Assembly: GCF_030272615.1 (NCBI RefSeq)
Contig: NC_081412.1
Coordinates: 478,119,657 to 478,183,656, forward strand
DNA from: Cryptomeria japonica
Lineage: Eukaryota > Streptophyta > Pinopsida > Cupressales > Cupressaceae
DNA length: 64,000 nucleotides
Reading direction: 5' to 3'
Below, in pieces: positions 9,888-21,125 of the stretch. Position 1 is the stretch's first letter, and the number at the start of each line of letters is the position of its first letter. Under the pieces are notes generated by a model. It saw only the letters and a list, made by a program, of their open reading frames with translations. It did not search any database and was not told the origin of the DNA. The position numbers were made by a program, and so were the translations under genes.

Positions 9888-12618
9888 ATATCTGATGATC
9901 TTCTTGACATCTATAATGAAGCCATCAACACTGGAACTCTAGGAATTAATATTAATAGAGGGTTGATCAAACTTATACCCAAAGAAGGGGACAAGGCTTT
10001 AATCAAGAACTGGCACCCTATTACTCTACTCAATGTTTCTTACAAGATCCTTGCTAAATAGCTCACCTTAAGGCTCGAACATGTCCTCCCTAAGTTTATA
10101 TGCCCCACCCAAACCGACTTCATTAAAGGGAGATGCATCTTGGAAAATTTGATTACAAGCTGGGAAGCCATGGAATGGGCCAGAGTTTCAGAACAAAAGG
10201 TGGCCATGTTTTTGTTAGACTTTGAAAAAGCCTATGACAGGATTTAATGGGGTTTCATAACCACTATGCTCCAAGCCTTTGGATTTCCTGAGATCTTCTG
10301 TTAGTCTGTTAAGGTCCTTCTTAGGGATGCTCATGCCCAGGTAGAAGTGAATGGCTTGATTTCTCATCCATTTGAGCTTAGTAGATCTATTAGGCAAGGT
10401 TGCCCTCTTGCCCCTGCCCTTTTTGTTATTGCTTCCGATGCTCTTTATTATTTGCTCAGAGACAACTCCCACTCCCCTAGGGTTAAGAGAATCTCCCTCC
10501 CTAATGAATCAGAACTGATCAACATCCAATTTGCAGATGACATTGCCCTTTTCTTTAAGCTTTCAAAAGAGAATTTGGATGCTCTATCAACCAAACTCTC
10601 CTTGTTTTGTGAAGCCGCAGGGGCCAAGATCTCCCAACCCAAATCTACCATGCTCGGATGGACTGAGAAACCTCCAGACTGGATTGCTACCTATGGGTAT
10701 CAATGGGGAGGACCCACCATAATTGTCAAATATCTGGGGATCCCTTTTTCAATCTCCCCTTGCCTTAAGGATATGTGGGCATGGATTAAGGGGAATATTG
10801 AATCTAAGCTCTCTAAATGGAATAAGCACTGTTTATTGCTGGCAGGTAGAATGCAAGTATGCCAAAAGATTCTCTCATCTTACAGTATATACTATGTGTC
10901 TGTTTGGATGTTCAATAACTATCAGATCAATGAGATTTAGAAAACCATCAAAGACTTTTTGTGGTCGGATGGAAGAGGTCACATAAAAGCTCACTCGGTC
11001 AAATGGGATTGGTGTTGCATGGATAAATCTATTGGAGGCCTGGGTCTTAAGGATCTGAAAACCCAAGGGATTGCATTGGCAGCCAAATGGATTTTTCATG
11101 ATCTGGAAGGTAATGAACCATGTAAAGTGCTCATTCATAATAATATTAGGAGGGGGTTTCCTAAGAAAGCTAAATCTTGGAAGTCCCTCCCCATTAGTGA
11201 TTGACTAGTTGGATCTTTCTCAGTTTCTACCGTAGGCTCTGTTATCTTCAAAACCATCTAGAAAGCATGGGAAATTATTAGATCTAATGTTGGCAATGCT
11301 TGGAGTAGCCGTGTTAATCAAGTGTGTGGAAATAGGTCAATCTGGTGGAACTTAACCCATAAAGATAAGCCTTTAGCCCTTACTCAGGGGTGTTTGGCCA
11401 AAAAATGGGGCAGCAAAGGAATTTGTTGCTTCAAAGACATCATTACTAATGGAACTCTGATCCCTTAGGAAGAGCTCTCTGCAAAATTTAATCTACCTCC
11501 TTCTAACAAAAGGACTTATAAAATCTTGTGCAATGCTTGTAATTTCCTCCAGCCCCCCATTGCTTGCGAAGATAGCAGGCTTCTTTCCTTCACTTGGTTC
11601 GATGGAAACCCGATTGGGAACCTTAAACCTCTTGCTATCTATAAAACCCTCTCTTCTGATAGCAACATCCTCAACCATCTCAATTCAATCCGATATTCTG
11701 ACCTGTCGAGAGCTCAATGGGGCCATATCTTCAAATCTCTTTGGGGATCTCCATTGGCTCCAAGGAAGAAAACCTTCAGATGGTTGCTTCTTCTAGACAA
11801 GCTCCCTACCAAATCCAATTACACTAATGAAGACCTGTGTTCTATCTGTAAAATCAGGGAAACCAGTAGACATATTTTTTTCGACTGCATTGTTGCTAAG
11901 GAAATTTGGCTTATGTTTGGTTTTACTCTTCCTGTGCAGTGTACTATTCTTAATGTTGTTATAGGGGTCATTAAAGGACTAAAGAGAGATAGTAATGTAT
12001 TCTAGAATTTACTTTCTGGTGATATCCTTTGGTATATATGGAAAATTAAGAACTTAGAAAAATTTCAAGGGCAAGTCAGGGCCCTTACTAAGTCTTTTTG
12101 AAGTCTCACCCTCCACTCTGTTTGCTCACAGGTCACTATGGTGTTCATTCTTAACAAAGAGAAGTTCCAGAGGTTCCTTTCAGATGGACATGCCACGATA
12201 TTCATCTTCGAGCTATCCCATGGATACACCTGGGGGAGAATCAATGCTGAGAGAACTCCTTTTGTGAACGCCCTCGACGCTCTCATGGAAGAAATCAGAG
12301 GCAATGGCCACCAGGTTAGACAACGGATGATCCAAACTGCTAGGATGTTGGACGATCGCAGGCTTTTCTGGATGGAAGGACCTACAGGATGGATAACCTG
12401 GATGTAATCTAGGCATACACCATGGATTATTTTTTTGCTTCTTTTGGTCTTTATTGTAATTAGACTGATGTATAGCGGATCTGCCAAATCACATACTCGC
12501 ATATTTTTTGTACTGTTAGTAAGTAACAAACTGCTCCTATTTTGTACAGTTATATCGAACTGCTAAAGTAGTTACATACTTGTTTGTAATCCGGTTTATG
12601 AACTATATCAATACAAAA
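9888..12618 (+). mobile_element. 5'-truncated LINE (non-LTR retrotransposon)
   Basis: The insert starts directly inside the RT domain (no endonuclease), which is the usual 5' truncation of LINE copies. It ends in a short poly(A) and is flanked by AAAATGG (9881-9887 and 12619-12625). The second copy merges with the A tail, so the exact duplication length is uncertain. The split RNase H frame resumes on the far side, which confirms the boundaries. Several stops show that it is inactive. Confidence 0.88.
9890..12407 (+). pseudogene. LINE reverse transcriptase with C-terminal zinc finger
   Basis: The RT motifs run in order: LIKLIPKEGD, WHPITLLNVSYKILAK, the motif-A block LLDFEKAYD, SIRQGCPLAPALFVIASDAL (motif B), and IQFADDIALF with the catalytic Asp pair (FADD codons 10530-10541). 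Then come YLGIPFS, LAGRMQVCQKILSSYSIYY, LWSDGRGH and GGLGLKDL. Near 11840-11920 a zf-RVT type finger reads CSICKIRETSRHIFFDC. The frame is broken by at least five stops (for example after KILAK, after FEKAYDRI, after YQINEI). The last segment, 12138-12407, is a conserved tail of unknown role. Confidence 0.9.
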
Positions 12619-12625
12619 AAAATGG

Positions 12626-12700
12626 GTGAGTAGATTACATTCGAATCATGATGAAATTTAGTGGTATGATCTTTGGGATTTATAGATTGAGGAAACGGAT
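12626..12700 (+). pseudogene. RNase H-like domain remnant, 3' part
   Basis: Directly after the LINE tail the frame interrupted at 9887 resumes: the Lys-Trp codons are repeated by the target duplication and are followed by VSRLHSNHDEI, a stop, then WYDLW. This acidic and aromatic tail is typical of what follows the RNase H domain in plant elements. Confidence 0.6.
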
Positions 12701-14600
12701 ATATGGTTTGCAAGGTGAAGTGATAAGGGTTAACGAAAATCATTTGCCATGTGTCTTACTAGCTAGTTGAAGTGTGGGAAGATTTTTGAGAGGAGATGAG
12801 GGTAGATTTTTAATTAATTCTTGTAGATGCAAACTCTTTTCTGCCTGGGCTATATTTGAATGTGGGATTTTTGAGAGCTTGAAGTGTGTTGAGACATAAA
12901 TTAGTGGTGGTAGATAGCTTGTCACTGCCATCTCTCTATCTTATTTTGTAGAGGGCAGAGTGAGAGAAACTAGTTGATGATAGCATGGAGGCCAACTTTA
13001 GCCTTAGATTGAGAAAATGATAGATTTCTTTCATTCATGGGGGAGGTATTTGAGATTCACTTGAAACGTTTTTTTAAGTTCAAGGATCCTATGTCTATCA
13101 GATGGTGAGAATGTTACTGGAGGAGGAGTTTATGAAAGCATAGTACAAATGCCACTACAATGTGGATATGTTGTATATGGTGCTTGGAACTGGGGATGAA
13201 GGAGGAAGCTTGGTGGACAATGGAGTTGAGTGTGAAGAGTGAGTGGTGCTTGGGTCTTGGTACCTTTATTTCAATGGCAAAGTCGAGAGAAGGGTTCATT
13301 GCCAGAGGAGGAGATTGGGTTCAGGTTGTAGGGCATACTCCTCCACTTTGTCCTTTCATGCTTTGGAGCACAATAAAGAACAAGGAAGACCAACGAGAGG
13401 AGCTTCAATTGGGTTTTGTCATGAAGGAATACATCCAAGAGTGTAAGGAGGAGAAGTGTGCAGATAAGGAAGGTGGTCTCAAGCTGAAAAATAAGCGACT
13501 TAAATTCACTTAGGAGAACGTCCGAGTTTCAAATTGAGATAAGGATAAAATTGTTTAAATGGATAGTTTTTGATGGATTGTATTTTTGTTTATAATGACG
13601 AACTTTGCTATGTTAATATGTGGATATGTATAGGTATTTTATAGACTTGTTGTTGGGAGTATAACTAGGGGGGATAGTTTTGAAATTAACTGTAAATTTT
13701 GTTTATATGGTGTATGGTTAGTTGGCGAGAAGGATATGAAGATGCACATAGATATGATATACTTTGAAATATATAATTTTTTGATTACTAATATAATACT
13801 ATATCAAATTTACTAATAATAAAAAATAAAATAAAATAAATTTAGCAAGCTAAGGATGTACATAAAATTCTAATTAATTTCTAAAAATGTAGATTAAAGG
13901 AAACCTTTAAATATACAAGAAATTTCTAGCCGCAAAAAAAAAAAAATCCGAAGAATTCTTGAACAAAAAAGCTTCCTAGGGGAAAAACACCAGTAGTGGA
14001 TCACGTTCCAATAGCGGTGCACTCCTTGTGCACCCAACCCCCCAATTACTAATTTCAAAGGAGCCAAAAAAAGGATAATGAAAACTTCATTAATAAGTTT
14101 CACATGTACCAATAGCCAATCACTTTTTAGCTTTTTTGGTCCATAATTGGCATATTTGTGCACAACTACTAGACATTTGTCCACAAGTATTGTCAATTTT
14201 GAGTAGACGATTATTAAAACTTCTTTAAGTAGGTATTGGGCAACACTTTGAAATGTGTACTTTTTAACTCTTGTGCACATAACTGAACCTAGAATGTGTG
14301 TTATTACTACCTAGAATCCTGAACAATAGCTATAGTTAATCATATATGAAAATGACCAAAAAAATCATTGAAATCTGATGTACCATTTAAAATATGTGAG
14401 TGTGAAGTTACTCTAGCTAACCACTACTAATACACTTCCCTCCTTTAAAAGTTGAAATTTCACTTATCCAAAATAAATTCTAGGATGGCCCCACTCGTAA
14501 ATTCTGTGTCGATTCTCCCAAATTGTCTAGATGGCTCTCTGCGCTGAAAGAAAATGAAATAAACGACTACCAAAATCTTACTCTCTCTATTGCAGAGCAA
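12700..14600. other. upstream flank of ARP5, unclassified
   Basis: There is no recognisable gene. A + strand frame at 13160-13513 (117 codons) and a - strand frame at 13894-14280 (128 codons) are open, but neither resembles a family I know and I do not call them genes. The last ~150 bp before 14640 are CT- and GA-rich (CTTACTCTCTCTATTG near 14577) with no clear TATA box, a common plant promoter or leader type. This segment should contain the ARP5 promoter and 5' leader. Confidence 0.45.
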
Positions 14601-14639
14601 AGCAGAGAAGAAGAAGATTGATAGAGGATAAACAAAACA

Positions 14640-14740
14640 ATGCCTTCCATCACAAGGCCCGCTCGACAGACAGATTATGCGTTGATGCCTAGGGAATGCC
14701 CTCTGGTTATCGACAATGGCGCTTTCAGTTTCCGCATCGG
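14640..14740 (+). CDS. ARP5: actin-related protein 5, exon 1
   Basis: The ATG at 14640 opens a 33-codon exon ending with two bases of a split Gly codon at the GT donor 14741. It encodes the start of the actin fold, with CPLVIDNGAFSFRIG, equivalent to the first phosphate-binding loop of actin. The N-terminal MPSITRPARQTDY matches the short extension typical of ARP5. ARP5 is a nuclear actin-like subunit of the INO80 chromatin-remodelling complex, where it works with the Ies6-type subunit to couple ATP hydrolysis to nucleosome sliding; in plants it is linked to DNA repair and cell growth. The frame is clean and uses the first ATG after a CT-rich leader. The assignment rests on remembered family similarity, strengthened by exons 2 and 3. 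Confidence 0.85.
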
Positions 14741-14836
14741 GTAGTTGTAAATCCCTAATTCTCTTGTTCTTCCGAAGCTGTTTAATTTTTTTAAAGTTGG
14801 CTTGAGATTGGTTAGGGTTTGGTTTTTGTATTGCAG
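14741..14836 (+). other. ARP5 intron 1 (96 bp)
   Basis: This is a normal short plant intron: a GTAGTT donor, T-rich body (tttaatttttttaaag, ggtttggtttttgtattgcag) and TTGCAG acceptor. It splits a Gly codon after its second base. Its ordinary size contrasts sharply with the next intron. Confidence 0.85.
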
Positions 14837-14907
14837 ATGGGCAGGAGAGGTCGAACCTCGCTTCGTGTTTCGAAATGGCGTTCACAAGCTTCGTCATAAA
14901 GCCTCCG
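14837..14907 (+). CDS. ARP5: actin-related protein 5, exon 2
   Basis: Completes the split Gly and continues WAGEVEPRFVFRNGVHKLRH, then KAS, ending with the first base of another Gly codon at the GTAAAT donor (14908). The WAGE-x-EPR-x-VFRN block matches the actin sequence around GFAGDDAPRAVFPS, and the HK-x-RHKA continuation is specific to ARP5-like proteins. The 71-bp length keeps the frame with exon 1 and exon 3. Confidence 0.85.
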
Positions 14908-15254
14908 GTAAATTGAATTTCTTTCTTTCGAAGAGAAATATTTTTTAAACCAGAGCTTAGCATTGTCGAGTCTGAGGGCAGAACAGGGTTATAATGCAAT
15001 GGAATTATTATATATATTTGATCATTGTAGCATACCACATATAGGGCGAAGGCAAACACTTTGCCACATGGAGAAAAATATAGCGAGACATGGCAAATTA
15101 GAATGTTATACGATATTCATATAAACATTAGGCTTACATATTTGAAAAACTATGCGGTATAACTGAACAAACTTAACATTGTACTTGCAAAATTTGTATG
15201 TAATGAATAAATCACATTTTGAAAATGATATAATCTTCACAAAATATAGTAGAC
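14908..15254. other. unclassified intron sequence next to exon 2
   Basis: I recognise no repeat or coding signal. This may be the ancestral, transposon-free start of intron 2. Confidence 0.4.
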
Positions 15255-15257
15255 TTA

Positions 15258-15718
15258 GGGCAAGGTCCTATGCAGCTGTTTAGCTTATTTTGGCTAGTCA
15301 TCACTGTTCAATTTTTTAAGGAGTAATTTGTGGAGCATGTGACCCCATGCAGCTGCTAATTTTGTTGCTTATTTTTAAGCAGTCATTTAATTTTACGACT
15401 AATAATATTATTATTAAATTTTCACATAAAATTTGGAGGGAAACTCTGGTGGTAAATGAAAAAGGAAAATTTGGTGGCAAATAAAAGAGGGAAATAAATT
15501 GATAAAGACACCTGACATTTTTTTCAATAAGCAGTTGCTGCTTATTTTTAGCCCCATTTTTTTAATGGCCTATTTTCATTTCCTAAACAATAGCTGCTCC
15601 ACAAAAATAGGAAAAGATTCTTTATTATCCTTTTTCCACAATTTAAATTTTCCACGGGAACACTATAATTGCTTAAATTTAAGAAGAAAAGACACTTAAG
15701 CAGCGTGGGAACATGAGG
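15258..15718. mobile_element. Tourist-like (PIF/Harbinger type) MITE, copy 1
   Basis: This 461-bp element is flanked by TTA (15255-15257 and 15719-15721). Its ends form an imperfect terminal inverted repeat: GGGCAAGGTCCTATGCAGC at the left against the reverse complement of the right end, CCTCATGTTCCCACGCTGC. In the middle a perfect palindrome has arms AATAAGCAG and CTGCTTATT around TTG (15526-15546). It has no coding capacity. The 3-bp TTA duplication with such ends is the hallmark of Harbinger-group MITEs. The same internal palindrome is in copy 2. Confidence 0.75.
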
Positions 15719-15721
15719 TTA

Positions 15722-16092
15722 GAGCAGGTCCCTATGCAGCTGTGTAGCTTATTTTAGGTAGCAGCCATTGCTCAAATTTTTAGCAGCAATTTATGGAGTT
15801 GGTGGCCCCACAATTATTCAATTTTGCTACTTATTTTTAAGCAGTTAATTTGTAGAAAAATCAGAAGGCAAATAAAAAAGAGGGAAAACGATTTGTGGAG
15901 CCATGTGTTATTTTTCCCAATAAGCAGTTGCTGCTTATTTTCAATTTTTAAGCAGTGGGCACTCCACTAAAATAGGGAAAGATTATAATTTCTAATTTAT
16001 CTTTTTCTCGTAATAAAAAATTGCATGGGAACACTCCAACTGTTTAAATTTAAGTAGAAATTGTATTTAAGCAGCCGTATGGGGACATGTGG
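15722..16092. mobile_element. Tourist-like MITE, copy 2 in tandem
   Basis: This 371-bp relative of copy 1 lies in the same orientation and shares the middle TTA (15719-15721); its right TTA is 16093-16095. The ends GAGCAGGTCCCTATGCAGC and the reverse complement of ACGGCTGC... (CCACATGTCCCCATACGGC at right) pair imperfectly. The internal palindrome is at 15919-15939. It is shorter than copy 1 by internal deletions. Confidence 0.75.
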
Positions 16093-16169
16093 TTATATAT
16101 TTGAGAAAATCGTAGTGTCATTGACAAACCTACATGTGATGGAATAATAATGTCATGATTGCCGTGTTG

Positions 16170-17114
16170 TGTGATGTCCCCGGTTAGAATTGGGTTGGCT
16201 CCTTTTTTTACTAATGTTTATAAAATAAATAAATAAAGCTTTATTATAAATAAACATTAAATCTAAATTATGAATAAATGAAATTATTTATTAATTTGCA
16301 TAAAGGGGCCCCTATTCCAACCTTGTCCAAGTTGTGGTGGTTTCCTCTTAGGTCAACTTGGTTGCGGTTCTTCTTGAGGTCAACCTTGGTAGGGATTTGT
16401 ATATAAACTTATGTTGAAGAGTTTATTTTGTAAATGCATAAAAGGAGTGCAAGCTCTCAGACACAAACTTGAGAAGTCCCTTGTCAAGTAGGATGCCAAC
16501 CTTGCTTGATGCATATTTGAAGTCCTTTATCAGCTGTCACGCAACATTCTGATTACATACCGCAACATCAACATCATGGGACATGAAGCGACCTGGTAAC
16601 TTGGTTCAAAGGCTTCAATCTCTCACTCATGCGGTAGATGTAAGAGAACTTGTAGCATATAGGAGATTTGATGCCATTCTAAGGTGCCACTTTAAGGTGC
16701 TTGTTTTATTGCTTCAGACCTTCAGTCAAGGCACAACTGGAACATTGGTCTCCAGATAGTATAAGTTGTTATCATTGTTGAATGTATTTAGTTTATTTTC
16801 TGAAGTGAATACGTTATTTCTTAATCTGTATTAGTGCATCCGGTGGGCTAAGTTTGCTATATAAGAGGCTTTGAGGCTAAGCGAGTAAGTTATTTCTTAA
16901 TCTGTATTAGTGCATCCTGTGGGCTAAGTTTGTTACATAAGAGGCTTTGATGTTTGCATATATCTGAGCCTCTCTTTGTTTATATTTGTTAACTGTGTGA
17001 ACAAATCTGGTCCCTTATCCGAATGGAAACTTATTGCTAAGTTTTGAGCACGGGTATCACTGTTGCAACTATATTTATTGTTAAATCGTGTAGTTTCTTG
17101 TTTGGTATATTTCA
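16170..17114 (+). repeat. 5' LTR of gag-only gypsy element
   Basis: This 945-bp LTR is homologous to 18420-18743 plus 22623-23159. It carries a tandem duplication absent from the other LTR: the block GTTATTTCTTAATCTGTATT...ATAAGAGGCTTTGA occurs at about 16812-16874 and again at about 16887-16950. Confidence 0.88.
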
Positions 17115-17131
17115 GTAATATTAGAGCTTGG
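17115..17131 (+). other. primer-binding site, degenerate
   Basis: Directly after the LTR end the sequence GTAATATTAGAGCTTGG resembles TGGTATCAGAGCTTGG, the initiator-tRNA-Met primer site common in plant elements, with several changes. Confidence 0.65.
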
Positions 17132-17201
17132 CATTCTGCTAGCCCGTGGATTATTGAGTGACAAAGACCAAAGATACCAGCCATGAGAAAAGAAGAAGTT
17201 C

Positions 17202-18400
17202 ATGGGTGACAGGGAAGAGGCAAACCCTCAAGAATTCATTAGGGAGATCAAAGAGTTCCATATCAGTATGAGGGATACCATGATGGAGATGGTTGAAATT
17301 TTAAGAGGAATAAACCAGCAATTAATTACTGGAAGAACTATACAAAATGGAGGTGAAGGGAGCAGTTTGGGTGCTGAGAAAACTTCAGTTAGTGGTGAAA
17401 AAACTTTAGGAAATACGAAAACTTTTAGGGCCAAATTTTTGGAAAAAGAGGGAGCAGCAAGCAGTGAAGAAAAGCAACATGACTAGGAAGGTGAGATGAC
17501 AAAGCTTCATGATGAATACAAGGCCTTAAGTGTTGCCATATGTAGGGACATGACCTTCACCAAATTTTATGTGATGAAGACAAGGACTAGGCATAGGAGG
17601 AGAAGGTATGAAGAGAGGAAAGACATTCAACATTGTTTGGGAAAAATAACCTCTCCTTTTGATGGAGCCGATGATTCCTCAGCAAGGGCTTGACTGCAGA
17701 AATTAGACACACATTTTTCTTTAATCCAATGTTTGAAGAAGCTATCAAATTTGCCACCTTGCATCTGGAGGGAGTGGCTCACGAATGGTGGTATTATGGC
17801 ATGGTAAACCAAGGGCATGATTCAATCACTACCTTGGAAGACTTAGCCAAAGATTGATAGAAAATTTTGATAGGAGGGATCCAGAAACTCATTTTAGAGA
17901 GTTAGCATAGCTGAAGCAAGAGGGTAAGGTGGAAGATTATGTAGCAGAATTTCAGAGGCTTGTGGGTATGGTTTTTGATGTGTTAGAGAGAAGGCTTGCA
18001 TTCTTCTTCATGGAAGGCCTAGTTGAACCCCTTAAAGGTTTAGTAAGGGCATTCGATTTGAGCTCATTGCAAGAAGCCATCAAAAGGGCTCTAAATTTTG
18101 AAGATACAGTGACTTAAGGACAGATTGAGTTTCAAGCAAGCATCTCTTATGCTATCAAAGAAATTTTTTTAGAAGATCACGCTACCTCCCAAAGAATTAC
18201 CTCATAAGACAAACCATATAGAGGTGTTTAAGAACAAATTGTGAAGGAAAAAGCTATGCTTCACATGTAGAGAACTATGGCAACTAGGGCATAGGTATTT
18301 GGGTAAGGGAAAATTCACTATATATAGTCTCTGATGAAGACATTGACGATAGAACATGGGAAAGTGTGGATCCAAATTTGAAGTTGCTTGAGGACAAGTG
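17202..18400 (+). pseudogene. Ty3/gypsy gag with zinc knuckle
   Basis: The ATG at 17202 starts MGDREEANPQEFIREIKEFH. After frame changes the Retrotrans_gag core is visible: GKITSPFDGADDSSARA, LDTHFSL, ATLHLEGVAHEWWY (about 17750-17790), FRELA, EDYVAEFQRLVGMV and FFMEGLVEPLKGLVRAF (17929-18117). Near 18250-18310 the knuckle reads LCFTCRELWQLGHRYLGKGK; the last Cys position is Tyr. Numerous stops show that the copy is inactive. Gag forms the particle in which the RNA is copied. Confidence 0.85.
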
Positions 18401-19621
18401 ACATCTAGGACGGGCTAATTGTGATGTCCTCGATTAGAATTGAGTTGGCTAATTTATTTGAATAAATAAATAAAGTTCTAAATAAACATTGAATCAAATT
18501 ATGAATAAATGAAATTATTCAATAATTTGCATAACGGCCCCTAGGCTGCCCTTGTTCAAGTTGTGGTAGTTTCCTCTCTGGCCGACATGGTGGCGGTTCT
18601 TTTTGAGGCTGACCTTGGCAGAGATTTGTATATGTACATATGTTGTGGTAGGAGAAGGCATTGAATAGTTTATTTTGCAAATGCATGAAACAAATGTAGG
18701 CTCTTAGATGCAAACCTGAGAGGCCTCTTGTCAAGTAGGACGCTGTTGACGTGTATTTTGTACACTATCAAACACAGAATAAAATACCTAAAGGGTACCT
18801 TATCCTCTCTTGAGTAAAGTCTTTGAATGCTGAAGATATCGCGAAAAGGATCAATCAGGGTGGCTTCAAGGTTCTTTGTTGTAGGATCTCTATGTGTGGA
18901 TAAGCTCTCTGTGGTATGATGTGATTTGCTGGAATCACAAGGGGACTTACACTTGATGATTGAACTTTTGATTTGCTTTGAATATTGTTGGAACACAGGA
19001 TTTTACTGCCTTAGATTTGAAAAAAAGAAAAAAAGATGAGGGTGAGGAAAGAATCTAATTCTAATACTAAGGAATGTAGGAGCAATGATTGAGCTTTGAT
19101 GAAATTCTAACTAAGTCTTGTTTTGACATCCCAGGACCATCTCCACAAGGTTAGTGCGATCTTCGAAGGAAAGCTTTATGATGTTCAAATCATCATTGCA
19201 GGCATAGACACCATCAGGCTGATGCATATCAATGAAGAAGCGGCAATTGAAGTTAAGCTTAAGCTGAATGATTCTAGTTGACTACACAAGGCAAGTCTGC
19301 AATCAACAAACTGCTAGTAGTATGGATGTGCGAATTTCACCATCAATCAAGCACATTTCTTCCACTCATCTAATAACATGAAATCAAGTATGAGAAGTAT
19401 AGAGACCATGCAAATTGTCGAATCGACCCATAAATTTCACCATTTCTTCAATGAAGTTTTACAAGTCTCTTACAACAACATCTTGGCAACAATCTTTGCC
19501 TTCTCTCTCTACTCTACTCTAATTGCTATTCTATCAACTGCTAATCACCTTCTAACTACTCTCTATTCACTAACTCTATTCTAACCGCTTTCTATTATCC
19601 TTTACAAATGAAGAGCCGGGG

Positions 19622-19629
19622 CTTATATA
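19622..19629 (-). promoter_or_regulatory. TATA box of G1 LTR
   Basis: TATATAAG on the - strand lies 885 bp before the 3' end of the LTR. Upstream is the conserved block CTTGGCCATTGATCTC...GATCTCAGCC, shared with G2 and G3. This marks the probable U3/R border. Confidence 0.6.
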
Positions 19630-21125
19630 GTGCCCTTAATACAATTCGATGGCTGAGATCAATTTGAGATCAATGGCCAAGATTCAACAATGAAAACCCT
19701 AATTAGGGTTTGTTACAACCATTACATAACATTTAATGCTCGACCAATGAAATAATTGTATTAATTGGACACATGTCTTCTCTGGAAAAATCGACCAATG
19801 GATAGCCGGGGTAGGTACATTGGAGTTTGTGCCATCTCCCATGAGTTAGGTACATTGAATGTGGACATGCTGAGGTGGATCAATCCGACTGGAGGAGTGA
19901 TGATTGGGATGCCACCTCATTTGACACTTGGTTGATACTCACTTGATGTTGCTGAGAAGCTAGCTTTAATTAACTCTTCTGAAACTATCTGCTTCTTCAA
20001 CGAACCCTTTGCTCTGACTTCTTTTGTCTCTGATGTGCAGGATGATGATGTATCTCGCCTTGTAATGCTGGATTGGAAGAGGTCGCCCTTGTCCTTGCTT
20101 GATCTTCTTGGAGGAGACTGTCCTTGATCTGGCTTGATTTTCCAACTCCGGGATCTCCATTTGATGCCTACACAAAATATTAAAGTTAGTCTTTTGAGCA
20201 TCAAACCTTAAAGTATGAAATTTAAGACCTTTAAAAGGTAAAACTTAAGATATTAATTTGAAAAAAGTCATGATAAATCAAGAATTACGCATTTTCGAAT
20301 TAATAATGAATGGAATTTGGATCTTCAAGACTTAGACTTTACAAAATTGCAATGGGATCACAATAAGTCTTGAATAAGAACTTCAAAAATGATTCTTCAT
20401 ACCTCCCTTTGAGTATTAAACTCTAAGAAATGATGCAAAAATAGATGAATTTCGCTAGGCAAAGTGTAGATCATAGCCTCCTCTTGGATGAATCACGCCT
20501 CCTCTAGCTTCAAAAGAATTTCACCTTCCACTAGCTTCTTCAAGATCTGGAAATTCGCCTTCAAATGTCTTCAGAAAAATCTGGAAATTATCCTCCAATC
20601 TAGCAAGAAATTCGCCTCTCCAATAGCCTCCAAGATGAATTTCGCCCCCCCTTAGTCTCCACACTTAGTAGAAATTCGCTCCACTCCAGCTAGATTTCGC
20701 ACCTTCAATTAGCTCTCCAAATTCAATCTTGAAAGGATGATTGAATGATTTGAATTGTGAAAAAACACCTCCAATATATAGAGCGCTCACCCCATTGCTT
20801 CCTCTAGGCCGACTTGGCAAAAAGGAGGTTAAAAAATAAATAAAATCTCAAAAAGGAGAGGCCGACTTGATAAAATAATAAAAATAAGCCTTCAAGCGCT
20901 CCATTTTTAATTCTAATTTCACAAAAAATAATTTTAAATGCCTTTATAATAAGAATTCGATTTTTTTGAGGCTCAAAATTAATTTATTAAATGCCAATGT
21001 GTCTTCTATTAAATGCCAATTTAATTTAAATTTTCCAAATATTTCGAAGTTAGCAATTTGGCATCTAATGCAATTTGGAGGATATCAACGTTCAAGTATG
21101 GTGAAAATAAAAAAATGCTACCAAC

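Noticed and set aside
9864-10061. A natural RNase H-reverse transcriptase fusion protein
   Set aside because: The RNase H frame resumes after the LINE tail with a repeated AAAATGG, so the fusion is caused by insertion.
13160-13513. 117-codon + strand frame as a gene
   Set aside because: No recognisable domain, Trp-rich unusual composition, no support from context.
13894-14280. 128-codon - strand frame as a gene
   Set aside because: Very rich in Leu, Ile, Lys and Phe as expected from AT-rich DNA; no domain recognised.
14460-15059. 199-codon - strand open frame over ARP5 exons 1 and 2
   Set aside because: It is antisense to exons with clear actin-fold coding and has no family resemblance; treated as a shadow.
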